Origin: Bacteroidales bacterium
GTDB taxonomy: Bacteria > Bacteroidota > Bacteroidia > Bacteroidales > UBA932
Direction: 5' to 3'
Assembly (NCBI GenBank): GCA_017447265.1
Contig: JAFSOA010000015.1
Span: forward strand, 248,001-312,000
Length of the DNA: 64,000 nt
Positions within the stretch are counted from its first letter, which is position 1. Each line of letters opens with the position of its first letter. Below the pieces are notes generated by a model. It saw only the letters and a list, made by a program, of their open reading frames with translations. It searched no databases and was not told the origin of the DNA. A program made the position numbers and the translations under genes. Shown here one piece after another: positions 25,998-34,771 of the stretch.

Positions 25998-28532
25998 ATG
26001 GATATTGAAGAGACAGTAGAAGAGACCGGCGGTAGGATCATTCCTATCAACATTGAAAATGAGATGAAGTCGGCCTACATTGACTATTCCATGTCAGTGA
26101 TCGTGGCCCGAGCCCTCCCCGATGTCCGGGACGGATTGAAACCTGTACACCGCCGCGTGCTGTTCGGCATGAGCAACCTCGGCGTGACCTATAGCGGAGG
26201 CGTGAAGAAGTCGGCGCGTATCGTCGGCGACGTCCTCGGTAAATACCACCCGCACGGCGACGCCAGCGTCTATGACGCCATGGCCCGCCTCGCCCAGCCC
26301 TGGAACCTGCGCTACCTGCTGGTCCACGGACAGGGCAACTTCGGTTCGATCGACGGCGACCCCGTGGCAGCCATGCGATACACCGAGGCCAAACTGCAGA
26401 AGCTGGCCGAGGAAGTGCTGGCCGACCTCGACAAGGACACCGTGGATTTCAAACCGAACTTCGACGAATCGCTCCAGGAACCGACCGTGCTGCCGGCCAA
26501 GGCGCCGTTGCTGCTGATGAACGGTTCCAACGGTATCGCCGTGGGCATGGCCACCAACATGGCCCCGCACAACCTCGGCGAATGCTGTGACGCGATCTGC
26601 GCCTACATCGACAACCCGGATATCGACGTGGACGGCCTGATGGAACACATCAAGGGCCCGGACTTCCCCACCGGCGGCATCATCCAGGGCACGCGCGGCA
26701 TCCGCGACGCCTTCGAGACGGGCCGCGGCCGCATCGTCATCCGTTCCAAGACCAACATCGAAGTGTCGTCCTCCGGCCGCGAGACCATCGTGGTGACGGA
26801 GATCCCCTACACCATCAACAAACGCGAGCTCATCGAGCGCATCGCCGAGCTGGTGGAAAGCAAGAAACTCGACGGCATCTCCTATATCAATGACGAGAGC
26901 GATCGCGACGGCATGCGCATCGTTATCAAGCTGAAGCAGGGCGCTCCTTCGAACGTGGTGCTCAACAGCCTGTTCAAGTTCACCCCGCTGCAGTCCAGCT
27001 TCTCGGTCAACAACATCGCCCTGGTGGACGGCCGCCCGCGCCAGCTCAACCTCAAGCAGCTCATCAAGTATTTCGTGCGCCACCGCCACGAAGTGATCGT
27101 ACGCCGCACCAGGTTCGAGCTCAACAAGGCCCTCAAGCGCGCCCACATCCTCGAAGGCCTGCTCAAGGCCCTCGACATCATCGACGAGATCATCGCCCTG
27201 ATCCGCGCCTCCCGCAGCGTGGCGGACGCCCGCGACGGCCTCGTGGAGCAGTTCGGCTTCACCGTGGAGCAGGCAGACGCCATCGTGGAGATGCGCCTCC
27301 GCCAGCTCACCGGCCTGGAACGCGACAAGCTGCAGGCCGAATACGACGAACTCGAGAAACTGATCGCTTACTACCAGCAGGTGCTGGGCAGCGAGGCCAT
27401 GCAACTGGGCATCATCAAGGACGAACTGCAGGAACTCAAGGAGAAATACGGCGACGCGCGCCGCTCCGAGATCGCCCTCTCGGCGGAAGACTTCAACCCC
27501 GAAGACTTCTACCCCAACGAAGATGTGGTGATCACCATCTCGCACTACGGCTACATCAAGCGCACCAGCCTGTCCGAATACCGCTCGCAGAGCCGCGGCG
27601 GCATCGGCGCCAAGGGCAGCACCACCCGCGACGAAGATTTCATCGAACATATCTACGTGGCCAATATGCACAGCACGCTCATGTTCTTCACGCAGAGCGG
27701 CAAGTGCTTCTGGCTCAAGGTATACGAGATTCCGGAAGGCGCCAAGGCCTCGAAGGGCCGCGCCATCCAGAACATCCTGCCCCTCACCCAGGAAGACCGC
27801 ATCCAGGCCTACCTCAACGTGCAGGATCTCGACGACAAAGAATTCACCAACAGCCACTATGTGGTCCTGGCCACCTCGAACGGCACGATCAAGAAGACCC
27901 TGCTCGAGGCGTACTCCCGCCCGCGTGCCAACGGTATCATCGCCGTCAACCTGCGCGAAGGCGACGCCCTGATCGGCGCCGCCCTGACCAGCGGCAGCTG
28001 CGAGATTCTGCTGGCCGGCAACCAGGGCAAGTGCTGCCGCTTCGAAGAAGAGGAAGCCCGCGCCATCGGCCGTAATTCCACGGGCGTCCGCGGCATCGAC
28101 CTGGAAGCGGACGACTATGTGGTCGGCATGGTCTGCATCGATCCTGAAGAGCAGGCGCTCAAGCCGCAGGACATCCTCGTCGTCAGCGAGAATGGATTCG
28201 GCAAACGCTCTGACCTTGAGGAATATCGCAAGACCCATCGTGGCAGCAAGGGTGTGAAGACCATCAACATTACTGACAAGACTGGCAAACTTATTGCATT
28301 GAAGGCTGTCAGCGACGAAAACGACCTGATGATCATCAACCGTTCGGGCGTCACGATCCGCATGCCGGCCGACAGCATCCGGGTGGCGGGCAGAGCGACC
28401 CAAGGCGTGAAACTCATCAGCATCCGCGAAGGTGACAGCATCGCAGCCGTCTGCGTCGTCAACAAGGAAGAAGAAACGGAAAGCCCCGAGCTTCCCGAAA
28501 ACAATACGGAAACAGAAAACAACAATCAATAA
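25998..28532 (+). CDS. gyrA: DNA gyrase subunit A
   Basis: An 844-aa type IIA topoisomerase subunit that cuts and rejoins DNA as an A2B2 complex with GyrB. The catalytic tyrosine is Tyr128 in PVAAMRYTE. The quinolone-determining region reads [11 protein letters not shown] (residues 83-93), so Ala89 occupies the position of E. coli Ser83 while Asp93 is kept. The C-terminal beta-pinwheel begins with a Bacteroidota-type GyrA box, [10 protein letters not shown], and ends in an acidic Glu/Asn-rich tail. The length is normal. The TPR gene starts 16 bp downstream and may be co-transcribed. Confidence 0.98.
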   Translation: MDIEETVEETGGRIIPINIENEMKSAYIDYSMSVIVARALPDVRDGLKPVHRRVLFGMSNLGVTYSGGVKKSARIVGDVLGKYHPHGDASVYDAMARLAQPWNLRYLLVHGQGNFGSIDGDPVAAMRYTEAKLQKLAEEVLADLDKDTVDFKPNFDESLQEPTVLPAKAPLLLMNGSNGIAVGMATNMAPHNLGECCDAICAYIDNPDIDVDGLMEHIKGPDFPTGGIIQGTRGIRDAFETGRGRIVIRSKTNIEVSSSGRETIVVTEIPYTINKRELIERIAELVESKKLDGISYINDESDRDGMRIVIKLKQGAPSNVVLNSLFKFTPLQSSFSVNNIALVDGRPRQLNLKQLIKYFVRHRHEVIVRRTRFELNKALKRAHILEGLLKALDIIDEIIALIRASRSVADARDGLVEQFGFTVEQADAIVEMRLRQLTGLERDKLQAEYDELEKLIAYYQQVLGSEAMQLGIIKDELQELKEKYGDARRSEIALSAEDFNPEDFYPNEDVVITISHYGYIKRTSLSEYRSQSRGGIGAKGSTTRDEDFIEHIYVANMHSTLMFFTQSGKCFWLKVYEIPEGAKASKGRAIQNILPLTQEDRIQAYLNVQDLDDKEFTNSHYVVLATSNGTIKKTLLEAYSRPRANGIIAVNLREGDALIGAALTSGSCEILLAGNQGKCCRFEEEEARAIGRNSTGVRGIDLEADDYVVGMVCIDPEEQALKPQDILVVSENGFGKRSDLEEYRKTHRGSKGVKTINITDKTGKLIALKAVSDENDLMIINRSGVTIRMPADSIRVAGRATQGVKLISIREGDSIAAVCVVNKEEETESPELPENNTETENNNQ

Positions 28533-28548
28533 TCTAAACGCAAAAGTT

Positions 28549-29868
28549 ATGAAGAAAATTCTCATCGCACTGTCGCTCATCCTCTCCCTGACGATGGTCA
28601 GTGCACAGCCCAAGAACGCAGCAGAAGCCCAGAAGGCCGTTGCCAAGGCTGAGGCAGCTGCAGCAGATGCAAAGAAGGCCGCCAAACCGGCAACATGGAT
28701 CGCCGTCGCCAAGGCGTATGTCGAGGCGTACGACCAGCCTTCCAAGAATATCCTGACGGGAACCCCCCAGAATGAAGTGAAGCTCTTCCTGAAGGAGCAG
28801 CAGGTGCTCGGCACCAGCCAGAAGAAAGGCGCCGAGGGTGTCTACACCGTCGACTCCTATGCTGACAAGGACTTGTATTACAACGAAGCCGGCATCCTCG
28901 ACTTCTTCGTGATCACCAAGCCTGTCTTCGAAGGCGACATGCTGGCCAAGGCCATCGCCGCCCTCGAGAAAGCCAAGGCCGTCGATCCGAAAGACAGCAA
29001 GGCCAAGGACATCCAGGCCATGATGCAGGACATCCACGACAAGTATTCCAACGAAGCCCTTTCCCAGTATCTGGCAGGTGACTTCAACAAGGCTGCCGAG
29101 CTCTTCAAGAAGACCGCCGACTGCGCGTCCAACCCGATTCTCGGCCAGGAAGACGCCCAGAACACCTATTACTGCGCCCTCGTCTCGAACCTCGCTGGCA
29201 ACAAGGACCAGGCCATCGCCTATTACAAGAAGTGCCTCGACCTGGGCTTCTACCAGGACGGCAACACCTACTCCAACCTGGCGGATGTCTACCGTGCCCT
29301 CGGCGACAACGAGAACCGCAAGGCCATGCTCGAGCAGGGCTTCGTGAAATTCCCTGAGAACAACGGCATCCTGATCGGCCTGATCAACCTCTACATGGAG
29401 ACCAACGAGGATCCCGCCAAGCTCTTCGACCTGCTCCACACCGCCCAGAACCTCGACCCGAAGAACGCCAGCCTCTACTACGCGGAAGCCGAGGTGTACA
29501 ACAAGCTGAAAGACATGGAAAACGCCGAGAAGTGCTACCGCAAGTCCTATGAGATCGACAACAACTACCTCTACGGCATGTACGGTCTGGGCGCCCTCTA
29601 CTATAACAACTTCGTGGACCTGCGCGAGAAAGCTTCCAACGAGCTGGACGACGCCAAGTACGCCGCCCTCGAGAAACAGATGGAAGAGTCGCTCCAGAAA
29701 GCTGTCGAGCCGTTTGAGATCGCCTTCGACAACGCCAAGGATCCCGACCTGAAGACCGCCTGCGCAGAGCCGCTGAAGACCATCTGCTTCATCTTCCGTG
29801 AAGATCCGAAGTACATGGAGAAATACGAGAAGTACAACGGATACCTCAACTCCTTAAAGGGTGAATAA
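28549..29868 (+). CDS. Periplasmic TPR-repeat protein
   Basis: A 439-aa exported protein; the signal peptide (MKKILIALSLILSLTMVSAQ) is followed by an Ala/Lys-rich helix. From about residue 160 come tandem tetratricopeptide units, for example YLAGDFNKAAELFKKTAD, GNKDQAIAYYKKCLDLGF, TYSNLADVYRALGDNENRKA and LKDMENAEKCYRKSYEID. No enzymatic motif is visible; a scaffold or assembly role in the envelope is the usual reading. ATG 28549 gives the signal peptide; the frame continues upstream into gyrA only as an out-of-frame overlap. A strong terminator follows. Confidence 0.88.
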   Translation: MKKILIALSLILSLTMVSAQPKNAAEAQKAVAKAEAAAADAKKAAKPATWIAVAKAYVEAYDQPSKNILTGTPQNEVKLFLKEQQVLGTSQKKGAEGVYTVDSYADKDLYYNEAGILDFFVITKPVFEGDMLAKAIAALEKAKAVDPKDSKAKDIQAMMQDIHDKYSNEALSQYLAGDFNKAAELFKKTADCASNPILGQEDAQNTYYCALVSNLAGNKDQAIAYYKKCLDLGFYQDGNTYSNLADVYRALGDNENRKAMLEQGFVKFPENNGILIGLINLYMETNEDPAKLFDLLHTAQNLDPKNASLYYAEAEVYNKLKDMENAEKCYRKSYEIDNNYLYGMYGLGALYYNNFVDLREKASNELDDAKYAALEKQMEESLQKAVEPFEIAFDNAKDPDLKTACAEPLKTICFIFREDPKYMEKYEKYNGYLNSLKGE

Positions 29869-30642
29869 GTCCGACGCGCTGCCGCGCGGAAGGCAATGAA
29901 GAGACGCTTGGGAGCCGATGCTCTCAAGCGTTTTTTTTGCGCTGGCGAGGGCCAGGGAGGGCGTGTTGTTGTTGGCGCTCAGGTGGCAGAGGTACACGCT
30001 GCGCAGGCCTTCGTGCCGGCTGCGAAGCAGCAGCGAGGCGGTCTGCTCATTGGACAGATGCCCGTGCTGGGTCAGGATGCGCTCCTTGAGTTCTTTGGGA
30101 TACGGGCCGGTCACGAGCATGTCCACATCGTAATTCGATTCCACGATCAGGTGGTCGGCCTCCCGTGCGTAGCGCACCGCATCATCGGTCACTTCGCCCA
30201 GATCGGTCATCACGGTGAAACGTTCGCCCGACAGGATGAAGTGGTAGCCCACGGTCTGGGTGGCGTCGTGCGGGACGACGAAGGGCGTGATGCGAAACCC
30301 GCCGTCGAGCACCTGCTCGCTCCCCTCTTCCAGGTAGCGTACGCAGCCTTTCAGCTTGCCGGCCGTGCAGATATTGTGGCGCAGGGCCTGTTCGAGCGTG
30401 CGAGTCAGGTACACGGGCTTGTGGTAGCGCTCCGTAAAACTGCCCAGGCTGCGGATATGGTCGAAATGGTCGTGGGTGACGAACACGCAGCCGACGGACG
30501 CAAGGTCGATGTCGTGTTCAGCCAGACGCTTCTTGATGGTGCGGGTTCCGATGCCGATGTCGATGAGGAAAGACTGGTGGCCGTCGCTGAAATAATAGCA
30601 GTTGCCGTTGCTTCCGCTCGAGAGGCTCAGGAACCGGACCAT
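29854..30642 (-). CDS. WalJ/YycJ-type metallo-beta-lactamase fold hydrolase
   Basis: A 262-aa metallo-beta-lactamase-fold protein with FLSLSSGSNGNCYYF at the N-terminus and the metal-binding motif THDHFDHIRSLG. Further ligands lie in VPHDA, MTDLGEV and CHLSANNN. It fits the YycJ/WalJ family (about 260 aa, cytoplasmic, possibly a nuclease linked to replication or cell-wall control). Its last codons overlap the 3' end of the convergent TPR gene by 15 bp, and the TPR gene's terminator lies inside its coding sequence. It starts 2 bp after mtnA. Confidence 0.9.
   Translation of the reverse strand: MVRFLSLSSGSNGNCYYFSDGHQSFLIDIGIGTRTIKKRLAEHDIDLASVGCVFVTHDHFDHIRSLGSFTERYHKPVYLTRTLEQALRHNICTAGKLKGCVRYLEEGSEQVLDGGFRITPFVVPHDATQTVGYHFILSGERFTVMTDLGEVTDDAVRYAREADHLIVESNYDVDMLVTGPYPKELKERILTQHGHLSNEQTASLLLRSRHEGLRSVYLCHLSANNNTPSLALASAKKTLESIGSQASLHCLPRGSASDLFTL
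29904..29938 (+). terminator. Rho-independent terminator of the gyrA-TPR unit
   Basis: ACGCTTGGGAGC (29904-29915) pairs with GCTCTCAAGCGT (29920-29931), one G.T wobble, around the tetraloop CGAT, followed by eight T. It is the clearest intrinsic terminator in the window. It lies wholly inside the C-terminal coding region of the convergent WalJ-like gene. Confidence 0.9.
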
Positions 30643-30644
30643 GT

Positions 30645-31790
30645 CTATTTGGTTTTGCGGAGATTCTTGATGTCGCGGGGCTTGAGGATGCCTTTTTCCG
30701 TGACGATGCCGGCAATCAGGGAGGCGGGAGTCACGTCGAACGCAGGGTTGTAGACGCGGACGTCCTTGGGGGCCATGCGCTTGCTGTAGTACATGTCGGT
30801 CACCTCGAAGGCCGGCCGCTCCTCGATGATGATCTCAGCGCCGCTGCGGCAGTCCAGGTCGATGGTACTGGTCGGCGCGAAGACATAGATCGGGACTTTG
30901 TAGTATTTGGCCACGATGGCCACACTGCTGGTGCCGATCTTGTTGGCCACATCGCCGTTGGCGGCTACACGGTCGCAGCCTACGAACACGAGGTCGATCT
31001 TGCCCTGCGACATGAGGGTCGCAGCCATGTTGTCGCAGATCAGCGTCGTGTCAATACCCGCCTTGGTCAGCTCATAGGCGGTCAGACGGGCTCCCTGCAG
31101 CAGCGGGCGGGTCTCATCGCAGTAAACACGGGGCGAGTAGCCCTGCTGCTGGGCAAGGTAGATGGGCCCCAGTGCGGTTCCAAAGCGCGAGACAGCCAGG
31201 TGGCCGGCGTTGCAGTGGGTCAGGATGCCGCAGCCGGGGCGAAGCAGGGAGAAGCCCAGTTCGCTGATGGCCTCGCACATGGCCACGTCCTCTTCCTTGA
31301 TGGCGCGTGCCTCCGCGGTCAGGGCGTTGCGGACCACTTCGATGGCATGCTTCTCTTCGGCGTCGTCAAGCGACTGCTTGGCGGTGTAGAAACAGCGCTC
31401 CATGCGGTCGAGCGCCCACATGAGGTTGACCGCCGTAGGCCTGGAAATATACAGATAGTGCTTGACCCGCAGGAACTCTTTCTCCAGGGCCTGCAGCGAA
31501 CGCGTCCGGAAGCGGTTGACGCACATGGCCAGGCCGAAGGCCGCCGCGATGCCGATGGCCGGCGCCCCGCGCACCTTCAGACGGGTGATTGCATAGAAAA
31601 TCTGCTCCGCCGTGGTCAGGTGGAGGAAGCGCTCCTGGTTGGGGAGCTGGGACTGGTCCAGGATGATCACCTCGCGCCCGTTGGGGCTGAGTTCTACGGA
31701 ATCATAAGGGAATACGCTTTTCACGGTCAGATGCACGTTCTTTCCATTCAGCAATATTACTAAAAAAACGGCATTATTCCAATTTTTCAT
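30645..31790 (-). CDS. mtnA: S-methyl-5-thioribose-1-phosphate isomerase
   Basis: An MtnA/eIF2B-like isomerase of the methionine salvage pathway, converting methylthioribose-1-phosphate to methylthioribulose-1-phosphate. Motifs: RLKVRGAPAIGIAAAFG, the catalytic Cys in GILTHCNAGHLA, RVYCDETRPLLQGARLTAYEL and the catalytic Asp in VGCDRVAANGDVANKIGT, ending NPAFDVTP. The first ATG at 31790 gives 381 aa, but the first 18 codons are AT-rich and look like leader; a GTG at 31736 starting (M)HLTVKSVFPYDSVEL is a good alternative. No other methionine-salvage genes are visible nearby. Confidence 0.93.
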   Translation of the reverse strand: MKNWNNAVFLVILLNGKNVHLTVKSVFPYDSVELSPNGREVIILDQSQLPNQERFLHLTTAEQIFYAITRLKVRGAPAIGIAAAFGLAMCVNRFRTRSLQALEKEFLRVKHYLYISRPTAVNLMWALDRMERCFYTAKQSLDDAEEKHAIEVVRNALTAEARAIKEEDVAMCEAISELGFSLLRPGCGILTHCNAGHLAVSRFGTALGPIYLAQQQGYSPRVYCDETRPLLQGARLTAYELTKAGIDTTLICDNMAATLMSQGKIDLVFVGCDRVAANGDVANKIGTSSVAIVAKYYKVPIYVFAPTSTIDLDCRSGAEIIIEERPAFEVTDMYYSKRMAPKDVRVYNPAFDVTPASLIAGIVTEKGILKPRDIKNLRKTK

Positions 31791-31798
31791 TACCTTTG
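31791..31798 (+). promoter_or_regulatory. -7 box for the small membrane protein-NlpC operon
   Basis: TACCTTTG matches TAnnTTTG and lies 13 bp before ATG 31812. No TTTG is seen at the right distance upstream, so the assignment rests on the -7 box alone. Confidence 0.5.
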
Positions 31799-31811
31799 CT
31801 TACCAGACACC

Positions 31812-31973
31812 ATGAATTTGTTTCAGAAAATCAAAAGCTGGTATGCCGCCCAGAGCGACACGACGAAGGCCCTGTTGTGGATCGGGCTGATCGCCGTCAT
31901 CGGCATCCTGTTCCGTTGGGATGCGGTCGTCGCGGGCATCCAGCGAGGCTTCCATTTCTATTCGTCCAAATGA
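31812..31973 (+). CDS. Small single-pass membrane protein (53 aa)
   Basis: The frame starts MNLFQKIKSWYAAQ and contains one clear membrane helix (ALLWIGLIAVIGILF, about residues 20-34), ending FHFYSSK. Its stop overlaps the NlpC/P60 start by ATGA, a -7 box precedes it, and codon use matches neighbours, so it is very probably real despite its size. The topology is likely N-in with a short external tail. The function is unknown; coupling to a wall hydrolase suggests an envelope role. Confidence 0.75.
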   Translation: MNLFQKIKSWYAAQSDTTKALLWIGLIAVIGILFRWDAVVAGIQRGFHFYSSK

Positions 31974-33055
31974 AACCTGCCCTCCGCCTGCCTTGGCTGT
32001 TCATGCTGGCCGCGCTCCTTGTTCCTGGGCCGGCGGCGGTCGCTCAGGAGCCGGTCACCCCGCAGGGAACGGTGCTCTCGCAGGGGCAGCCCACGGAGAT
32101 AGAGATGTCGGCCAAGGAAGTGGCCGACCGGCTGATCGAATATGCCGCCACTTTCCTGGGGGTCCCCTACCGCTACGGCGCGAACGGACCGAAGCGTTTC
32201 GACTGCACGGGCTACACGCGCTATGTCTACAAGCATTTCGGGTACGACAATCTGAGCCGCTCGTCGAAGGATCAGGCGCGTGACGGGCGCGAGGTCGACA
32301 TCTCGGACTTCCGCAACCTCCAGAAGGGTGACCTCCTGCTGCTGGGCAGCCGCCACAATCCCAAGGTCGTGGGGCACGTGGGCATTTTCATCGGCCTCGA
32401 CACGCTCAACAACGATCCGAAATTCATCCACGCCTCCAACCACGGGGTGCGTTACAGTTCCATCTACACCGAATCGTACTACGCCAACCGTCTGCTGGGC
32501 GCCCGCCGCATCCTCCCCGACTTCGTCGACTACAACGTCAGTTTCGACAGCACGGCCCTGTACGCTTTCAATCCGGATGAAGGGGTACACATCGCGCCGG
32601 ACAGCCTGGTGCTCTCCGACGCTGACCGGCGCATCGTGCTTTTCGAGAACGGGAAATGGGCGTATGTGGCGTCCGACGGAACGCTTTCGATTCCCGACCA
32701 GGGCGGTCGTCTCATCCTGACCGGCAACGGCAACTGGGCGCCGGCCCGCGAAGCCAGGGTCGTGATTCCGGCGACGGCGCTTCTGCCGGATCCGAAAGAC
32801 CTCGAACCGGAGCCTGCCGTCCCGGCACCGAAACCGGCACCCGCGCCGGCTGCCGCCACCCCGGATACGACGGCGAAAGCTGATACGACAGGGCAGGCAG
32901 CACAGCCGGAAAAAATCTATCACACTGTGGTCAAGGGGGATTCGCTCTACCGCATCGCCAAGAAATACGGCACGACGGTCGACAAACTCTGCCAGCTCAA
33001 CGGCATCTCTTCCACGACCATCCTCAAAGTCGGCCGTAAACTTCGCGTCAAATAA
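31970..33055 (+). CDS. NlpC/P60 cysteine peptidase with C-terminal LysM
   Basis: A 361-aa cell-wall hydrolase. A signal peptide (cleavage about AVAQ) is followed by an NlpC/P60 domain, residues about 50-190. Its catalytic Cys79 is in KRFDCTGYTRYV, the His136 is in VVGHVGIFIG, and the third polar residue lies in FIHASNHG. A beta-rich middle region and a Pro/Ala linker (about 285-315) lead to one LysM repeat (YHTVVKGDSLYRIAKKYGTT) that binds peptidoglycan. It should cleave D-gamma-Glu-diaminopimelate peptides. ATG 31970 is set by the signal peptide and the overlap with the small membrane gene. Confidence 0.93.
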   Translation: MKPALRLPWLFMLAALLVPGPAAVAQEPVTPQGTVLSQGQPTEIEMSAKEVADRLIEYAATFLGVPYRYGANGPKRFDCTGYTRYVYKHFGYDNLSRSSKDQARDGREVDISDFRNLQKGDLLLLGSRHNPKVVGHVGIFIGLDTLNNDPKFIHASNHGVRYSSIYTESYYANRLLGARRILPDFVDYNVSFDSTALYAFNPDEGVHIAPDSLVLSDADRRIVLFENGKWAYVASDGTLSIPDQGGRLILTGNGNWAPAREARVVIPATALLPDPKDLEPEPAVPAPKPAPAPAAATPDTTAKADTTGQAAQPEKIYHTVVKGDSLYRIAKKYGTTVDKLCQLNGISSTTILKVGRKLRVK

Positions 33056-33056
33056 A

Positions 33057-33077
33057 TGCTTGCGCCAGGCGCAAGCA
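33057..33077. terminator. Bidirectional hairpin between convergent genes
   Basis: TGCTTGCGC and GCGCAAGCA pair as a 9-bp stem around CAG in the 28-bp gap between the NlpC/P60 and M48 genes. No U-tract is present, so it may be a weak or Rho-assisted stop for both sides. Confidence 0.5.
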
Positions 33078-33083
33078 GCAAAG

Positions 33084-34316
33084 TTATTTCAGTAAGAACT
33101 CGACGCGTTCGGCGAGCGTAGGATGGGAGTATTCCGTAAAGACGACCAGGGGATGCGGGGTCAGGTTGGCGAGGGACTTGGCGCTCATTTTCTTGAGCGC
33201 GGTGGCTTCGGCAGGGCCCTGTCCCTGGGCCTTGGCGAAGGCGTCGGCCTGGCGCTCATGGTTGCGCGAAAGGATGTTGGTCACGATGTCGAGCACAAGC
33301 GAAACCGGGGTATAGATCAGGGAGAAAACCCCGAGGTTGACATGGAAGGAAGCGGCTTCGCAGCCGGCCGCCAGCGCTAGTGCATCACTGGAGATAAAAA
33401 TGCCGAACAGCCAGAACATCAACAGATTGCTGATAAGGTTCGCCACAAGGGAACGAAGGATATGATGGTGCTTGTAATGGCCGATTTCATGGGCCAGTAT
33501 GCCGACGATCTCTTCGGTCGACAGCTGCTCCATCAGCGTATCGTAGAGCACGACCCGCTTGCGCCAGCCGAAACCCGTGAAATAGGCATTCGACTTGCTG
33601 CTGCGCTTCGACGAGTCGATGAGGTAAATGTTGTCGATCCGGAAGTCCACGCGGGCGGCGAAGGTCTCGATGGCGGTGCGAAGCTCTCCTTCCGGCAGCG
33701 GCGTCTGCTTGTTGAAGAGCGGCACAATGAGCTGCGAATAGAAGTACTGCATGAACAGCGAGAAGAGCGAAACGGCAACCCAGGCAAGCAGCCAGAACCA
33801 GTGCGGCGTCAGCGTGTAGATCCATGTGCAGAGCGCCAGCACGACGGACATGATGACCAGGCTCGTCAACAGGCCTTTCACTTCATCGGCGACAAAGAGT
33901 TTCGGCGTGATGCGGTTGAACCCGTAACGCTGTTCGATGACAAAGGTGCGGTAGATGTCGAAGGGCAGCGAGAGGAACCAGGTAATCAGGGAGAAGATAC
34001 CCCAGAACACCAGCGTCTGCACCACCGGCGAAGCGCTGACGGAGCGCGCGGCGCCGTCGAAGACCGCGAAGCCGCCGAAAGCGAAGATTCCCAGCGTCAC
34101 GAGCGTGCTCACGGCACCGGAAAACAGCGTGAACTTCCGGTTCGTCATCGCGTAAGCCTGCTGCCTGCGGTAACTTTCCTCGTCATAGAGGCCGGCCAGG
34201 ACCGCGGGGACAGGCTGCCGGGCGGCTTTGACATTCAGCAGCGTCAGGAAACTCGACCAGACGTATTCTGCCAGGACGAAGCAGATGACCAGCCCGTAAA
34301 GTCCTTCGGAACTCAT
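33084..34316 (-). CDS. M48 family membrane metalloprotease (Ste24-like)
   Basis: A 410-aa integral-membrane zinc protease of the CAAX-protease/Ste24 type. Several hydrophobic helices flank the zinc motif HEIGHYKHHH (HExxH), and the third ligand lies in NHERQADAFAK. The full-length architecture with an N-terminal helical bundle separates it from the shorter HtpX. Proposed role: quality control of membrane or exported proteins. The start overlaps the thioesterase stop by 4 bp, so the two are translated together. Confidence 0.92.
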   Translation of the reverse strand: MSSEGLYGLVICFVLAEYVWSSFLTLLNVKAARQPVPAVLAGLYDEESYRRQQAYAMTNRKFTLFSGAVSTLVTLGIFAFGGFAVFDGAARSVSASPVVQTLVFWGIFSLITWFLSLPFDIYRTFVIEQRYGFNRITPKLFVADEVKGLLTSLVIMSVVLALCTWIYTLTPHWFWLLAWVAVSLFSLFMQYFYSQLIVPLFNKQTPLPEGELRTAIETFAARVDFRIDNIYLIDSSKRSSKSNAYFTGFGWRKRVVLYDTLMEQLSTEEIVGILAHEIGHYKHHHILRSLVANLISNLLMFWLFGIFISSDALALAAGCEAASFHVNLGVFSLIYTPVSLVLDIVTNILSRNHERQADAFAKAQGQGPAEATALKKMSAKSLANLTPHPLVVFTEYSHPTLAERVEFLLK

Positions 34317-34708
34317 GCCTGGATCTGTGCGCGGAACTGGGGATAAAGATCGTCGAACGGAATGGGCTTGCCTGCTTTGTCGAGGAAGCAGTGCAGCGAG
34401 TATCCCTCGAAAACCAGCTTGCCGTTGCAGTGCATCTCATAGCCGAGCTTCAGTTTGAAAGTCGTCGCCGACTTGATGCAGACGGATATTTCGATGACGT
34501 CGTCGAAAGTCGTCGTGTGCTTGAAACGGCCGTTGACTTCAACCACCGGCGAGATGTAGCCGTCGGATTCGAGCATCGAATAGCTGGCGCCGATGGAATC
34601 GAGAAAAGCCACGCGGGCTTCTTCCATGAAACGGATGTAGTTGGAGTGGTGCGTGACGCCCATCCGGTCGGTCTCGTAGTAGTTGACTTTATGACGATAG
34701 ACAAACAT
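34313..34708 (-). CDS. Hotdog-fold acyl-CoA thioesterase
   Basis: A 131-aa 4HBT/YbgC-type thioesterase. The catalytic block YYETDRMGVTHHSNYIRFMEEAR (Asp14) and the later VVEVNGRFKHTTTFDDVIEI are typical. It hydrolyses acyl-CoA or acyl-ACP thioesters in the cytoplasm; chain preference is unknown. It heads an operon with the M48 protease from a well-matched promoter and is divergent from the radical SAM gene. Confidence 0.92.
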   Translation of the reverse strand: MFVYRHKVNYYETDRMGVTHHSNYIRFMEEARVAFLDSIGASYSMLESDGYISPVVEVNGRFKHTTTFDDVIEISVCIKSATTFKLKLGYEMHCNGKLVFEGYSLHCFLDKAGKPIPFDDLYPQFRAQIQA

Positions 34709-34728
34709 TTCTCTTTCTTTTTGCCGTG

Positions 34729-34759
34729 CAAAGATAATTATTCGCTAACTTTATACAAA
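34729..34759 (-). promoter_or_regulatory. Promoter of the thioesterase-M48 operon
   Basis: On the minus strand TTTG (34756-34759), a 19-nt spacer and TATCTTTG (34729-34736) match the consensus exactly. The leader would be about 17 nt. Confidence 0.78.
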
Positions 34760-34771
34760 TTTTGACCTGTC

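Noticed and set aside
26094-28814. A 906-codon open frame antisense to gyrA
   Set aside because: GyrA on the other strand is unmistakable; the antisense protein is low-complexity Val/Ala/Asp/His-rich shadow sequence.
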